A stretch of DNA of 12,662 nt, from assembly GCA_028293775.1 (NCBI GenBank), contig JAQGOD010000331.1, positions 1 to 12,662 of the forward strand, written 5' to 3'. The notes beneath the pieces are model-generated. The model searched no databases, was not told where the DNA came from, and saw only the letters and a list, made by a program, of their open reading frames with translations. Shown here one piece after another: positions 1 to 7,009 of the stretch (the stretch's first letter is position 1; each line of letters opens with the position of its first letter). The position numbers and the translations under genes were made by a program. The DNA is from Gammaproteobacteria bacterium. GTDB taxonomy: Bacteria; Pseudomonadota; Gammaproteobacteria; Steroidobacterales; Steroidobacteraceae.

Positions 1-410
1 TCCAAGCTAACCGTAATACGTTTCAAACCGTTGGCATGTAGATCGACTGCATGATTGGCCAGCAGTACGCCGTTGGTCGTCAGGGCGATGTCCTCGACTC
101 CGGGAATACCCGTCAAGTCGCCCACTAAATCGGCCAGATTGGTTCGCAGCAACGGCTCACCGCCCGTGAGCCGCACCTTGCGAACGCCGACGCCCGCGAA
201 GAGTTTCGTCAGGCGCACAATCTCATCGAACGACAGGCGCTCCCGAGACTTCAGGAATTGGTAATTCTCATGAAACTGCTCTTTGGGCATGCAGTAGGGG
301 CAGCGAAAATTACAGCGGTCCATGACCGAGATGCGCAAGTCGTGCAGCGGACGGCCGAGCCGATCAATCGGATTCTGCGCGCCACGGATGTCCTGAACGA
401 GAGAAGTCAT
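1..410 (-). CDS. moaA: GTP 3',8-cyclase MoaA, 5' part only (3' end beyond window)
   Basis: This radical-SAM enzyme starts molybdenum cofactor synthesis by converting GTP to 3',8-cyclo-7,8-dihydro-GTP, which MoaC turns into cPMP. Only the first 136 codons are present. The protein reads MTSLVQDIRG from an ATG at 410-408. C33, C37 and C40 (CNFRCPYC) form the CxxxCxxC motif that binds the SAM-cleaving 4Fe-4S cluster. TGGEPLLR at residues 82-89 is the SAM-contacting GGEP motif. The C-terminal half, with the second Fe-S cluster and GTP site, lies outside the window, so completeness cannot be judged. The start lies 5 bases after the moeA stop with no strong Shine-Dalgarno, so translational coupling to moeA is likely. 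Family assignment is secure from the motifs. Confidence 0.95.
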   Translation of the reverse strand, partial: MTSLVQDIRGAQNPIDRLGRPLHDLRISVMDRCNFRCPYCMPKEQFHENYQFLKSRERLSFDEIVRLTKLFAGVGVRKVRLTGGEPLLRTNLADLVGDLTGIPGVEDIALTTNGVLLANHAVDLHANGLKRITVSL

Positions 411-415
411 GGCTA

Positions 416-1630
416 TCACCAGCGGTAGACGTTGGCAACGAAACCTTTGGCGTAGGTGTTAGGCCCGGGCGGCAGCTCCACGAAGCCATCGGTACCCGCC
501 AGGCTCAAGAAATCACCCGAACCATTCGGCGGCCGCGGATTGGCCCAAGGCCGGCCCCAGTCGTCATGCTCGATGATGACCGGCAGAAAATACGCCAGCG
601 CATGCTTGAAGCTCACGGGCGTTCCCAATGCCAGCCGCTCGGGTGGCGTACGCCTCGTGCCCATGGCCTCGGCGATGGCCGGTATCACATAGCGGATCAG
701 ACAAACCAAGGTGGAAACCGGGTTGCCGGGCAATCCAAACACCGATTGGCCCTGCGGGCCGATTCCAAACCACATGGGCCGGCCAGGCCTTTGGGCGACA
801 TTGTGAAACACTTCTTGCACGCCCAACTGCATCAGCGCTTTGGGCACGAGGTCGAACTTTCCCATCGACACCCCGCCGCTCAAGACCACGACCTCATGGG
901 TGGTCAAGTGCAACGAGAGACGTTCACGAAGCAGATTTTCGTCATCCAGCACGTGATCGCTGCCCACCCGGGTAAAGCCGCGGCGGCGAAACGTCGCTGC
1001 CACGGCGTAGGCATTGGAACGACGCACTTGGAATTCCGCGATGGGCTCTCCCGGCTCGATCAATTCATCCCCGGTCGAGACGACCATGATGGCGGGCTGG
1101 CTGCTCACGCGCACGCGGGCCATGCCCGCGGAGGCAGCAACAGCGACCTCGGGCGCGCGCAGCAGAGTGCCCGATTCCAACAAGAGTTGACCTTGCCGGC
1201 TATCCGCTCCCCGCCGATGGATGTTGTGGTACGGAGAATTCACCACCACCGTGTTGAGCGATGCGAATCCATCTGCCACGTCGACTTGTTCGATGGGGAT
1301 CACGTTGTCGCTGCCGACCGGCCGGATCGCGCCCGTCATGACTTCGATGGCGTGCTCCGCGCTTCTCAGCTTGAGCGCCGGCGCCCCTGCGGCTTGAACA
1401 CCCTGGACTTCAAAGCGCCGCTGGCCTCGGCGCAACGCTTCGCTGTCCACGGCCATGCCATCCATGGACACCCGGTCAAACGGCGGGGCGTCACGTTCCG
1501 CATAAACATTCTCGCGCAGTGTTCCCCCGACGCACTGCGTCAATGGCAGTGATTCGATGGGCAAACACGTCAGCCGAGAGTAGATCGCCTCTTCGGCCAG
1601 ACGCGGCGTAATGAGCGTACTAGCCTGCAT
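416..1630 (-). CDS. moeA: Molybdopterin molybdenumtransferase MoeA
   Basis: MoeA inserts molybdate into adenylylated molybdopterin, the last step of basic Moco assembly, in the cytosol. The 404-aa length is normal for the family. Landmarks are SMDGMAV (55-61), the RRGADSRQG loop (139-147), STGDEL (185-190) and SGGVSMGKFD (251-260) of the MPT-binding MoCF domain, PGRPMWFG (282-289) and FGLPGNPVS (298-306). The acidic residues that line the E. coli active cleft appear conserved (D57, D143, E189, D260), but the lysines of the E. coli KPGKP motif are both Arg here (R281, R284). Residues 330-404 form the C-terminal beta domain. The ATG at 1630 has no clear Shine-Dalgarno; I kept it because the N-terminus fits family length. 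moaA follows 5 bases downstream, supporting a moeA-moaA operon. Confidence 0.95.
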   Translation of the reverse strand: MQASTLITPRLAEEAIYSRLTCLPIESLPLTQCVGGTLRENVYAERDAPPFDRVSMDGMAVDSEALRRGQRRFEVQGVQAAGAPALKLRSAEHAIEVMTGAIRPVGSDNVIPIEQVDVADGFASLNTVVVNSPYHNIHRRGADSRQGQLLLESGTLLRAPEVAVAASAGMARVRVSSQPAIMVVSTGDELIEPGEPIAEFQVRRSNAYAVAATFRRRGFTRVGSDHVLDDENLLRERLSLHLTTHEVVVLSGGVSMGKFDLVPKALMQLGVQEVFHNVAQRPGRPMWFGIGPQGQSVFGLPGNPVSTLVCLIRYVIPAIAEAMGTRRTPPERLALGTPVSFKHALAYFLPVIIEHDDWGRPWANPRPPNGSGDFLSLAGTDGFVELPPGPNTYAKGFVANVYRW

Positions 1631-1673
1631 AATTTGGAACCCGCGGCGAAACGGTCCACCGCGCTGTTAGTCC

Positions 1674-2045
1674 CTACTTTTGTTTCGCTTTGAAGATTTT
1701 CAACTGCTCATTGAAACGTCCAACCACAGCCTGCAACTCATCGACGGCGGCGTTGTGCTTCTGCACCAGCACTTTGTTTTCCTGGTCCGCCTTTTTCTTC
1801 TCGTCCGCCGTCAATTTAGAAACGTCCTTCGGTTGTTGGCTCATTTCCAGATTCAAGCAGTCAAGATACGCATTCATCTCGCTGTTGTAGCGGTCAAAAT
1901 CTTTCTTGGCGGCTATCATTTCGTCCCGGCTAGCCGTGTTCCCATTGGGAGGGGTGGCGGGCGATTGCGGGTACGAGCAGGTCGCCTGGGCGTGGGCGGC
2001 AAAACCAAAAGCGAAAACGAGCGTCAGGGGTATCCAAGCCTTCAT
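1674..2045 (-). CDS. Small exported coiled-coil protein, function unknown
   Basis: The product is 123 aa with a clear Sec signal peptide: MKAW, a hydrophobic run over residues 5-17, then AHAQA with likely cleavage near residue 22. The mature part begins TCSYPQSP, has only two cysteines (C23 and C63) that could form a disulfide, and from about residue 40 to 120 is highly charged and heptad-like, rich in K, E, D, Q and N. This suggests a mostly helical periplasmic protein of about 100 residues. I cannot name a function. An AGAGGA Shine-Dalgarno (2052-2057) sits 6 bases before the ATG. moeA begins 43 bases downstream on the same strand with no convincing terminator between, so co-transcription is possible, although no functional link to Moco synthesis is visible. 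Confidence 0.8.
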   Translation of the reverse strand: MKAWIPLTLVFAFGFAAHAQATCSYPQSPATPPNGNTASRDEMIAAKKDFDRYNSEMNAYLDCLNLEMSQQPKDVSKLTADEKKKADQENKVLVQKHNAAVDELQAVVGRFNEQLKIFKAKQK

Positions 2046-2097
2046 CGGGAATCCTCTAGTTATAAAAAGAAAATTTGAGACGATATGCAGCTAATGC

Positions 2098-2154
2098 GAT
2101 CTTACGGCCACGGGGGGAACGCCGCCAGCGCAGCGCCGGGAGACCGTAAGCATC
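2098..2154. repeat. Palindromic element with 10-bp bulged stem
   Basis: GATCTTACGG (2098-2107) pairs with CCGTAAG-c-ATC (2144-2154), giving ten base pairs interrupted by a single bulged C. The 36-base interior is very GC-rich, with a run of six G at 2112-2117. It lies between divergent genes, so it is not an obvious terminator for either. It could be a REP-like repeat or a structured leader. Only one copy is in this window. Confidence 0.5.
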
Positions 2155-2304
2155 TGATTTAACAACTTTATTTGATTCTCTGCCTGCCGCATAGTTCCCG
2201 CTATAGTACGGACTAATCACGCACACCGCTTCAGAACAGGCGCCTGAACGGTGCCAATACGACCCCAAAGCTGCGAATTGGGGCCTTAAGAACGGGTCTT
2301 CACA

Positions 2305-2331
2305 TGTCGAATCCGCCGAGGGCGATTCGAC
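2305..2331 (+). promoter_or_regulatory. Putative ECF42-type promoter and embedded inverted repeat
   Basis: TGTCGA (2305-2310) and CGAC (2328-2331) are separated by 17 bases. As I recall, the published ECF42 target promoter has TGTCGA at -35 and a CGA/TC-type -10. The motif lies 38 bases before the ATG of the DGPF gene, immediately upstream of the ECF42-type sigma gene it would serve. A perfect 8-bp inverted repeat, GTCGAATC (2306-2313) and GATTCGAC (2324-2331), overlaps both boxes. The transcript would start near 2337-2339. Confidence 0.65.
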
Positions 2332-2369
2332 TATGCAATGGCGAATCACGCCGCAACGAGGAAAACGAC

Positions 2370-2726
2370 ATGAACTATCTATTGATGATTTACAACAATG
2401 AAGCGGAAACAGCAGCGATGAACGAGGACACGCTCAAGAAGATGATGGCCGAGTACACGGAATTCACGAAATCCATCGTGCAATCCGGGCACTTCAAAGC
2501 CGCCGATCGATTGCGGCCCGTGACCACCGCTTCGACGGTGAGAGTGCGCGATGGCAAAGCGGCCATTGCGGACGGGCCTTTTGCAGAAACTCGCGAGCAG
2601 CTGGGTGGTTACTACCTGATCGACGCAAAGAGCCTCGATGAGGCAACTGCCATCGCGGCGCGCATTCCGGGGGCCAAGTACGGCAGCATCGAGGTGCGGC
2701 CCATATGGCCACCGATTGCCTACTAA
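2370..2726 (+). CDS. DGPF/YCII-domain protein paired with ECF42 sigma factor
   Basis: The 118-aa protein starts MNYLLMIYNN and belongs to the YCII-related (DGPF, PhnB-like) family of small ferredoxin-like-fold cytosolic proteins. The family-naming motif DGPFAETREQLGGYYLID occupies residues 68-85, and the C-terminus SIEVRPIWP is also typical. No enzymatic reaction has been firmly established for this group. The ATG at 2370 is chosen over an in-frame upstream ATG at 2304 because GAGGA (2358-2362) sits 7 bases before it and the conserved fold begins there; the 2304 ATG overlaps the promoter-like TGTCGA. The stop is 22 bases before the ECF start, so the two genes form one operon. Such genes are known partners of ECF42 sigma factors and are proposed to take part in their signalling. 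Confidence 0.9.
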   Translation: MNYLLMIYNNEAETAAMNEDTLKKMMAEYTEFTKSIVQSGHFKAADRLRPVTTASTVRVRDGKAAIADGPFAETREQLGGYYLIDAKSLDEATAIAARIPGAKYGSIEVRPIWPPIAY

Positions 2727-2748
2727 AGCCGCCGGCGTGCGCATTCGC

Positions 2749-3993
2749 ATGACTGCGAGTGCCGCCGCTAACTCGATCGAGGAAATCTTTCGCCGAGAGG
2801 CGGGCAGGGTCCTGGCGACCTTGATCCGCCTGCTCGGGGATTTTGATTTAGCCGAGGAAGCACAACAAGACGCGTTTACCGCCGCCGTCGAGCAGTGGCC
2901 GCTGCACGGCATGCCGGACAATCCGCGAGCCTGGCTGATCACAACCGGCCGTAATAGGGCGATCGACCGCATTCGACGCGATGTATTTTTTCGGGAAAAT
3001 ATCGCCCCGCGTGAACTTGCGCAAACCGATGAGGCCGCCGCCGAGATTGATCCATCGGAGGCGATATTCGGCGACGATACGCTGCGCCTCATATTCACGT
3101 GCTGCCACCCGGCCCTCAACGGCGAGGCGCAGATTGCGCTCACGTTGCGCGAAGTATGCGGATTGTCCACGCAGGCGGTTGCTCGGGCGTTTCTGGTTAA
3201 CGAGGAAACCATGGCGCAACGGCTGGTACGCGCCAAGAAGAAAATTCGCGACGCGGGAATTCCCTATGAGACACCTCACCCCTCGGTACTCGATCAACGG
3301 ATCGAAGGTGTGCTCGCGGTGGTGTATGGGGTATTCACGGAAGGCTATGCAGCCACCGCGGGCAGCCGTTTGATCGATGTGGAGTTGTGCGCCGAAGCGA
3401 TTCGCTTAGGAAGGCTTCTCGATTCACTGCTGCCGAATAATTCCGCTGTGAACGGTCTTCTGGCCCTGATGTTGTTGCACGACGCGCGACGCACAGCCCG
3501 TGTCACGGACGGCGGCGATGTAATTCTGCTGGATGATCAAGACCGTTCGCGCTGGGATCAAAGCGAAATAGCGGAAGGGCTTACCCTGGTGGACAAATCG
3601 TTGGCGGTCGGCGGTCAGGTGAGCCCCTACGTGGTACAAGCCGCGATTGCCGCATTGCATGTGCGAGCGTTCGACAGCGAGGCGACGGATTGGCCCCAAA
3701 TAGTCGGACTGTACGAGGTGCTGCTCAGATTGCAGCCAACACCGGTGATCGAATTGAACCACGCGGTGGCCGTTTCCATGGTGGATGGCGCCGAACGCGC
3801 GCTGAATCTGGTTGATTCGCTGGCGGCGCGCGGCAAAGTCACGCAGTATCATTTGCTGCACGCGGCGCGGGGCCGCTTCCTCGAACAGCTCGGCAGGCGC
3901 GAGGAAGCGCGAGACGCCTATGGCGATGCGCTGAAAACCGCGACGCTGGAACCCGAGCGGCGCTTTCTCGCGTCCCGTATCGCCGGCCTGTGA
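2749..3993 (+). CDS. ECF42-group RNA polymerase sigma factor with TPR-like C-terminal extension
   Basis: The 414-aa protein is about twice the length of a classical ECF sigma factor. Residues 10-78 form the sigma-2 region (RNRAIDRIRRD at 68-78). FTCCHPALN (116-124) is characteristic of this group. Residues 124-168 form sigma-4, with the HTH around LSTQAVARAFLVNEETMAQRL. From about 185 onward comes the DUF6596/TPR-like extension (EGVLAVVYGVFTEGY at 186-200, ELNHAVAVSMVDG at 335-347, then helical hairpins to the end). In ECF42 proteins this extension is thought to replace an anti-sigma factor, and none is encoded here. I chose the ATG at 2749; an in-frame GTG at 2737 is an alternative and neither has a clear Shine-Dalgarno, consistent with coupling to the DGPF gene. 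The next gene is convergent and begins 2 bases past the stop. Confidence 0.92.
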   Translation: MTASAAANSIEEIFRREAGRVLATLIRLLGDFDLAEEAQQDAFTAAVEQWPLHGMPDNPRAWLITTGRNRAIDRIRRDVFFRENIAPRELAQTDEAAAEIDPSEAIFGDDTLRLIFTCCHPALNGEAQIALTLREVCGLSTQAVARAFLVNEETMAQRLVRAKKKIRDAGIPYETPHPSVLDQRIEGVLAVVYGVFTEGYAATAGSRLIDVELCAEAIRLGRLLDSLLPNNSAVNGLLALMLLHDARRTARVTDGGDVILLDDQDRSRWDQSEIAEGLTLVDKSLAVGGQVSPYVVQAAIAALHVRAFDSEATDWPQIVGLYEVLLRLQPTPVIELNHAVAVSMVDGAERALNLVDSLAARGKVTQYHLLHAARGRFLEQLGRREEARDAYGDALKTATLEPERRFLASRIAGL

Positions 3994-3995
3994 CT

Positions 3996-6479
3996 TTAAG
4001 GACTCTCTGCCTGTGGTTGAGTCTCGCCGGACAGCGCGGAAGTGCGCGTCACACCACGTGCCGATTCTTCCGCAGTTGGTGGTATCTCTTGGATAGGGAG
4101 CGCGGTCGAATTGACGACCGTGGGGTCGTCGCGCAGTTTCACATACAGCAGACCCGTTTTAGGATGGGGCACCGGTAGCGCAGAGCCTAAGAATCCATCA
4201 GGCACAGCGACCGAATGAGCAAAGTGGGGATCGTCGGAAACCGAGTCGATCAAGAAAAGATTCGAACCCGACAGCTTGCAGGCAAGCTCGGGCGTGGCCG
4301 GACACTTCAAGTCCTTGAGCATCGGCAGACGTACCAAGTTGGCCAAGGGTTGCCAATCCCCCAGGATGCCTTTGGAATTGACTCGAAATTGCAACGGGCC
4401 GAAGGCGGCCCCGCCAAACACCTTTGCAGGAGTGAGCGTCACCACTGCAACGTGTGCATTCTCCAACATCAAACCGCCGTTGGCGAAACTCAACGTGGCG
4501 GTGGAGGATTCATCAGCGGTTGCAATTTCAATGTTCTCATCGCGTGCAAACACCGCGGGTGTTTGGCTGCGCAACGAGAACGTCAAGGTCGCATCCTGCG
4601 GCAACTCGCTCTGTTCCGTTAACTGAATGTTGCTGTCGTGGCTGGACGCAGAGGGCTGCACGTTCATGCCGAGCAATTTCACGACGGGCCGCGGTGTATC
4701 CACGCTACCGAGCAGTGGGAATGCCCGGCCATCCCGCAGAGTGGCTTTTGCCGCAATGCCGTGCTCAGGTTTCAGAGCGGCGGCCGAAGCCGGGTCCTGC
4801 GCCACCATCGGCAGCTCATCAGTTCCCTGCCGCGTAGTGAGTTCGCCGGGCACGAAGACATTACCCTTGAATGTCAGACTCGTGACTTCGTCGAGGCGGT
4901 TGCCTTTGAGGATGCCTACGATGTCGCCGGAGTGAATGGCAAAACCATCGATTCGTCCCGCATCGGCGAAGGTGTGAATTGGAATGGTATCGGCCTGATC
5001 CCTGCCGTATTGGGAAACCACCAACGTCATCGCGCCGGGGGCTGCGTCCTGGAGCGGCAGCTTGATCTCCACCTCGTCGGGCCGCGTGGCCTTCCAGTCC
5101 ACTTTCAATTGCTTGCCGCCCGGATCTTTCAGCATGATGCCATCCACGCAGCTGACACTGTCAGCCTGCAGGTGAATCGTGTCTTGGCGTCCGACGATCA
5201 GCGCGGCCTCATCGCCTGCGGCTAATTCCCAAGTCTTTGCATGAACATTGATGAGGTGAAAGGTGGGGCCTTCATACGGCTCGAAACCCCAAAATCCCTT
5301 GAGCGATGCCTGGATGCTGTCTCCGAGCACGGCATTTCCGAGAGCAGTCGTATCGACTACATAACCGCCTTGTATCGGGTCGGCCTTTGCCGGCAGGGCG
5401 ATGGTTTTGCCATCTCGGCCCATCACGTTGAGCGCAAGTCCGTGCGCGTAGCCTGTTGAGAATGCCAACGGTGCGCCGTCGACGGGAAGCACCAGCGTCG
5501 AACGGCGGACACAGAAAATTTCCTTCGGATCGACGGCGTGCAGGGGTGGCAGTTGAGCGGACTCCACCGCAGGCAGCGCGATCACCAACACCGACATGGG
5601 ATTGTGGAACGATGGCGCTGTGTTGAGCGTCAAAACAAGCTTGTCGTCTCGTTGCGTGGCGAGCGCGGGGATGTATTGATATTGCGCAGTCCGAAACGAC
5701 TCCAGGATGCGTGCGATGTCCAGTACCGAAGCGATGTAGGGACTGTAATAGCCGTAGCTGAGTTGCGGGGTAAAACTGGCCTCCATGGCCAAATCGCTGC
5801 CGGGCCCCGTGGTGAGCGCTTCGACGATCGACCGGCTATGCCCGTCACTTAAGATAAGTGATTCTTGCCCCTGCATGAGGCACGGCGCCTGCAGCTCGGG
5901 GATCCTGTCCAAGCACTTCTCCTCGACCTTGATAGCCAAGCTGCGCGCCAAGAGCGGTGCCGCTTCCTTCAATTTCGTCGGATCGCCCGCGTTCAAAACA
6001 CGAACCGCCGAGAGAAACCGTTCCAGTCGAGAACGATCGAGCGCGGCTTGGTTTAGATCCTGAGAAGTGCGCACGAAGGCGCCCGGCCGTCCGCGCACGG
6101 CGCCCATCACCGTCCGCAGATCTCCCCCGGTATGGGGCGCAAGGAATACCAATACCTGTTGAGCGCCCTGCGGCACCGTGACCTCAAGACCGTCCTGGCC
6201 GCACTTCTCGGTCCAAACCTTACACGCGAAAAACCATTTTTCCGGTGGCGGATTGGTCGTACCGCTTAGGAAAGCCGCCACCATTAAGTACTTGACGGAC
6301 TGGCTCTCGGGGAAGTCGACCTTTATCCACACCCGATCACCCGGTGCCAGATTTGGGACCTGGGAAGCCGGCAATGTTGCGCCGGCGCGTGTCACATTTA
6401 CCTGCAGCGTGGGGCCACTAAGGTCAAACGGTGCCGGCACAGCAAGCGCAACCGAGGAAGCCGCCAACATGAGCAGCAA
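3996..6479 (-). CDS. Large exported protein of unknown function with TIG-like beta segments
   Basis: The protein is about 827 aa with a hydrophobic N-terminus ending ASSVALA-VPAPF, a Sec signal peptide. The mature part has exactly eight cysteines (such as C86 and C93), an even number that suits disulfides in the periplasm or outside. Much of it looks beta-rich. DGFAIHSGDIVGILKGNRL and the following VTSLTFKGN resemble an IPT/TIG-like Ig fold, and a helical stretch occurs around residues 145-200. I recognise no catalytic motif and cannot name a family. The start is unresolved. Within the reading frame only TTG (6479) and ATG (6470) are conventional, and both lack a Shine-Dalgarno. GGGAGA (6501-6506) sits 6 bases before an in-frame ATT at 6494-6492, which would give a textbook basic signal peptide. 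The gene is convergent with the ECF sigma gene. Confidence 0.82.
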   Translation of the reverse strand: MLLMLAASSVALAVPAPFDLSGPTLQVNVTRAGATLPASQVPNLAPGDRVWIKVDFPESQSVKYLMVAAFLSGTTNPPPEKWFFACKVWTEKCGQDGLEVTVPQGAQQVLVFLAPHTGGDLRTVMGAVRGRPGAFVRTSQDLNQAALDRSRLERFLSAVRVLNAGDPTKLKEAAPLLARSLAIKVEEKCLDRIPELQAPCLMQGQESLILSDGHSRSIVEALTTGPGSDLAMEASFTPQLSYGYYSPYIASVLDIARILESFRTAQYQYIPALATQRDDKLVLTLNTAPSFHNPMSVLVIALPAVESAQLPPLHAVDPKEIFCVRRSTLVLPVDGAPLAFSTGYAHGLALNVMGRDGKTIALPAKADPIQGGYVVDTTALGNAVLGDSIQASLKGFWGFEPYEGPTFHLINVHAKTWELAAGDEAALIVGRQDTIHLQADSVSCVDGIMLKDPGGKQLKVDWKATRPDEVEIKLPLQDAAPGAMTLVVSQYGRDQADTIPIHTFADAGRIDGFAIHSGDIVGILKGNRLDEVTSLTFKGNVFVPGELTTRQGTDELPMVAQDPASAAALKPEHGIAAKATLRDGRAFPLLGSVDTPRPVVKLLGMNVQPSASSHDSNIQLTEQSELPQDATLTFSLRSQTPAVFARDENIEIATADESSTATLSFANGGLMLENAHVAVVTLTPAKVFGGAAFGPLQFRVNSKGILGDWQPLANLVRLPMLKDLKCPATPELACKLSGSNLFLIDSVSDDPHFAHSVAVPDGFLGSALPVPHPKTGLLYVKLRDDPTVVNSTALPIQEIPPTAEESARGVTRTSALSGETQPQAESP

Positions 6480-6500
6480 AAGTGCGTGTCGAATCTTCGT

Positions 6501-6506
6501 TCTCCC
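6501..6506 (-). promoter_or_regulatory. Shine-Dalgarno site pointing to an AUU start at 6494
   Basis: GGGAGA on the minus strand is the only good ribosome binding site near the start of the 827-aa exported protein. Its 6-base spacing is right for ATT at 6494-6492. The conventional TTG (6479) and ATG (6470) lie 21 and 30 bases away, too far for initiation from this site. Confidence 0.5.
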
Positions 6507-6664
6507 GTAATCTGTTGGTCGGTTCTTGAGCTCGCTTAGAGTGGATGGAGCTGCCGGAGTTCGTTCCTACATGCCCATTTGGCCTCTACATATACCTAAA
6601 TTCGATTTGAACTACAGGTCTTCGCCCACAGATTTTAGCTTACGCCATTCATAGGAGCTGCCGC

Positions 6665-7009
6665 GTGAGCAATTCTAGGATCATCCATACCAGCGATGCC
6701 ACATTCGAAACCGACGTCCTGAAGTCAGAAACCCCCGTATTGGTGGATTTTTGGGCCGAATGGTGCGGGCCGTGCAGGGCGATTGCGCCCGTGCTCGAAC
6801 AAATCGCGTCTGCTTATGGAGACACGATTCGAATCGCCAAGCTGAATGTCGATGAAAATTCGACGATTGCCGCCAAGTTCAATATTCGAAGTATTCCGAC
6901 GCTGCTGTTATTTCAAAAAGGTGCGCTGGTCGCCCAACAGATCGGAGCCGTATCCCCATCCCAGTTGCGCACATTCTTGGATGCGAAGCTCAAGGACGCG
7001 GCAGCTTGA
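6665..7009 (+). CDS. trxA: Thioredoxin
   Basis: This 114-aa cytosolic thiol-disulfide oxidoreductase, reduced by thioredoxin reductase, supplies electrons to enzymes such as ribonucleotide reductase and repairs oxidised cysteines. The active site WAEWCGPCR puts the redox pair at C34 and C37. The cis-proline loop SIPT has P78, and D28 is the conserved buried Asp. Length and order match classical Trx-fold proteins (about 105-110 aa), and there is no signal peptide. The start is GTG at 6665, supported by AGGAG (6653-6657) 7 bases upstream. The stop codon abuts the stop of the convergent ArsR-type gene with no gap. It is one of probably several thioredoxins in the genome, so trxA is a family-level symbol. 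Confidence 0.94.
   Translation: MSNSRIIHTSDATFETDVLKSETPVLVDFWAEWCGPCRAIAPVLEQIASAYGDTIRIAKLNVDENSTIAAKFNIRSIPTLLLFQKGALVAQQIGAVSPSQLRTFLDAKLKDAAA

Noticed and set aside
566..1552. Long plus-strand open frame (328 codons) opposite moeA
   Set aside because: The translation is His/Arg-rich with no recognisable motif and lies wholly opposite moeA, which has full family motifs. It is a GC-rich shadow.
2263..2283. Inverted repeat CCCCAA / TTGGGG with a 9-base loop
   Set aside because: The stem is six pairs and no T-run follows; I cannot assign it a role and it could be chance.
2304..2369. N-terminal extension of the DGPF protein from the ATG at 2304
   Set aside because: It overlaps the promoter-like boxes, is not part of the conserved fold, and the ATG at 2370 has a proper Shine-Dalgarno.
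2638..2748. Upstream extension of the sigma factor overlapping the DGPF gene
   Set aside because: The extra residues are an out-of-frame reading of the DGPF coding sequence; the sigma-2 region begins about residue 10 from the ATG at 2749.
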